Assembly: GCA_031276685.1 (NCBI GenBank) | Contig: JAISMQ010000013.1 | Coordinates: 1-5,883 of the forward strand | Length of the DNA stretch: 5,883 nucleotides | Origin: Treponema sp. | Lineage (GTDB): Bacteria; Spirochaetota; Spirochaetia; Treponematales; Breznakiellaceae | Reading direction: 5' to 3' | In this document: one piece after another, positions 5,557-5,883 of the stretch | Position numbering within the stretch: the first letter of the stretch is position 1 | How the letters are laid out: every line of letters begins with the position of its first letter | Translations under genes and position numbers: made by a program | The notes under the pieces: generated by a model | What the model was told of the DNA's origin: nothing | Databases searched by the model: none | Seen by the model: the letters and a program-made list of their open reading frames with translations, nothing else

Positions 5557-5883
5557 ATGAAAAAGCTAGGGATTGTGGCAGCTCTTTTAGCGGCGGGAGT
5601 GGTCGTCGCGTCCGGGTTATTTGCCCAGGAGGTTAAGTTTAACGGGTACGTCAACAGCGGTTTTGGCGTGGTGATGTCCACCGAGGAGGACGCGCCGGAC
5701 CCCTATGTTGCCGCCTACGGGGTGAATTCCTGGAACCCATACCGGATATACCTGGATGGAAGCTACACCAACGAAGAGGGGAACGCCGGGGCTCTTATAC
5801 GGCTTCGGGCAGGGGGGGGCTTTAATTTCATTACCCTACCCATTGCTTACGGATGGTTCAGCGCCTTCGACAAGTTGCTTACC
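5557..5883 (+). CDS. Secreted outer-membrane beta-barrel-type protein, Treponema-like, N-terminal 109 residues (C-terminus beyond right edge)
   Basis: The visible part starts with a signal peptide: MKKLGIVAALLAAGVVVASGLFA (1-23), with probable cleavage before QEVKFNGY. The mature N-terminus KFNGYVNSGFGVVM has the alternating polar/hydrophobic pattern and glycines of a first outer-membrane beta-strand, followed by an acidic loop (STEEDAPDPY) and strand-like YRIYLDGSY, GALIRLRAGGGFNF and ITLPIAYGWF. From memory this style (signal peptide, then EVKFxGYxNSGxGVV) recurs in paralogous porin-like proteins of environmental and gut treponemes; no such search was done here. ATG 5557 is preceded by AAGGAGA (5545-5551) at good spacing and by a strong promoter. 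There is no lipobox cysteine, so it is not a lipoprotein. A porin or adhesin role is possible, but substrate and function cannot be named. Confidence 0.75.
   Translation, partial: MKKLGIVAALLAAGVVVASGLFAQEVKFNGYVNSGFGVVMSTEEDAPDPYVAAYGVNSWNPYRIYLDGSYTNEEGNAGALIRLRAGGGFNFITLPIAYGWFSAFDKLLT

Overview
The window looks like a GC-rich relative of Treponema (Spirochaetota). Three things point there. A uvrA-lptD gene pair matches, from memory, the TP0514-TP0515 order of T. pallidum. The secreted beta-barrel-type protein at the right edge resembles the many such proteins of termite-gut and other environmental treponemes. The LptD N-terminus implies a double-membrane envelope. The assignment is by recognition only, with no database search.

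Left part, minus strand (1-3927): uvrA, the damage-recognition ATPase of nucleotide excision repair, followed by the 5' third of lptD, the outer-membrane assembly protein. The two overlap by 4 bases (ATGA) and lptD has no obvious ribosome binding site, so its translation probably depends on ribosomes finishing uvrA. The main oddity of the window is in uvrA. Codon 53, a conserved Tyr just after the first Walker A motif, reads TAG, and the remaining 909 codons are intact and conserved. A base error or very recent nonsense mutation is most likely; readthrough, restart at the adjacent GTG, or amber reassignment are alternatives.

Middle (3928-4398): a divergent intergenic region of about 470 bases. 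It holds a candidate leaderless promoter for uvrA, four copies of an 11-base GC-rich motif (two forming a perfect hairpin), an unrecognised 66-codon open stretch without a start codon, and a long hairpin just before the next gene.

Right part: a plus-strand sugar phosphate isomerase/epimerase-type TIM-barrel gene (4399-5229); two stem-loops at and after its stop codon; tRNA-Val(UAC) on the minus strand (5277-5350), with a TTGACA promoter positioned to start almost exactly at the mature tRNA 5' end; then an AT-rich stretch with a good promoter and Shine-Dalgarno driving a secreted outer-membrane-type protein (5557 to the right edge).

The genes form no single pathway: DNA repair and envelope biogenesis share an operon, and the isomerase, tRNA and outer-membrane protein appear to be separate units. 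I saw no mobile element, CRISPR array or multi-gene novel system.
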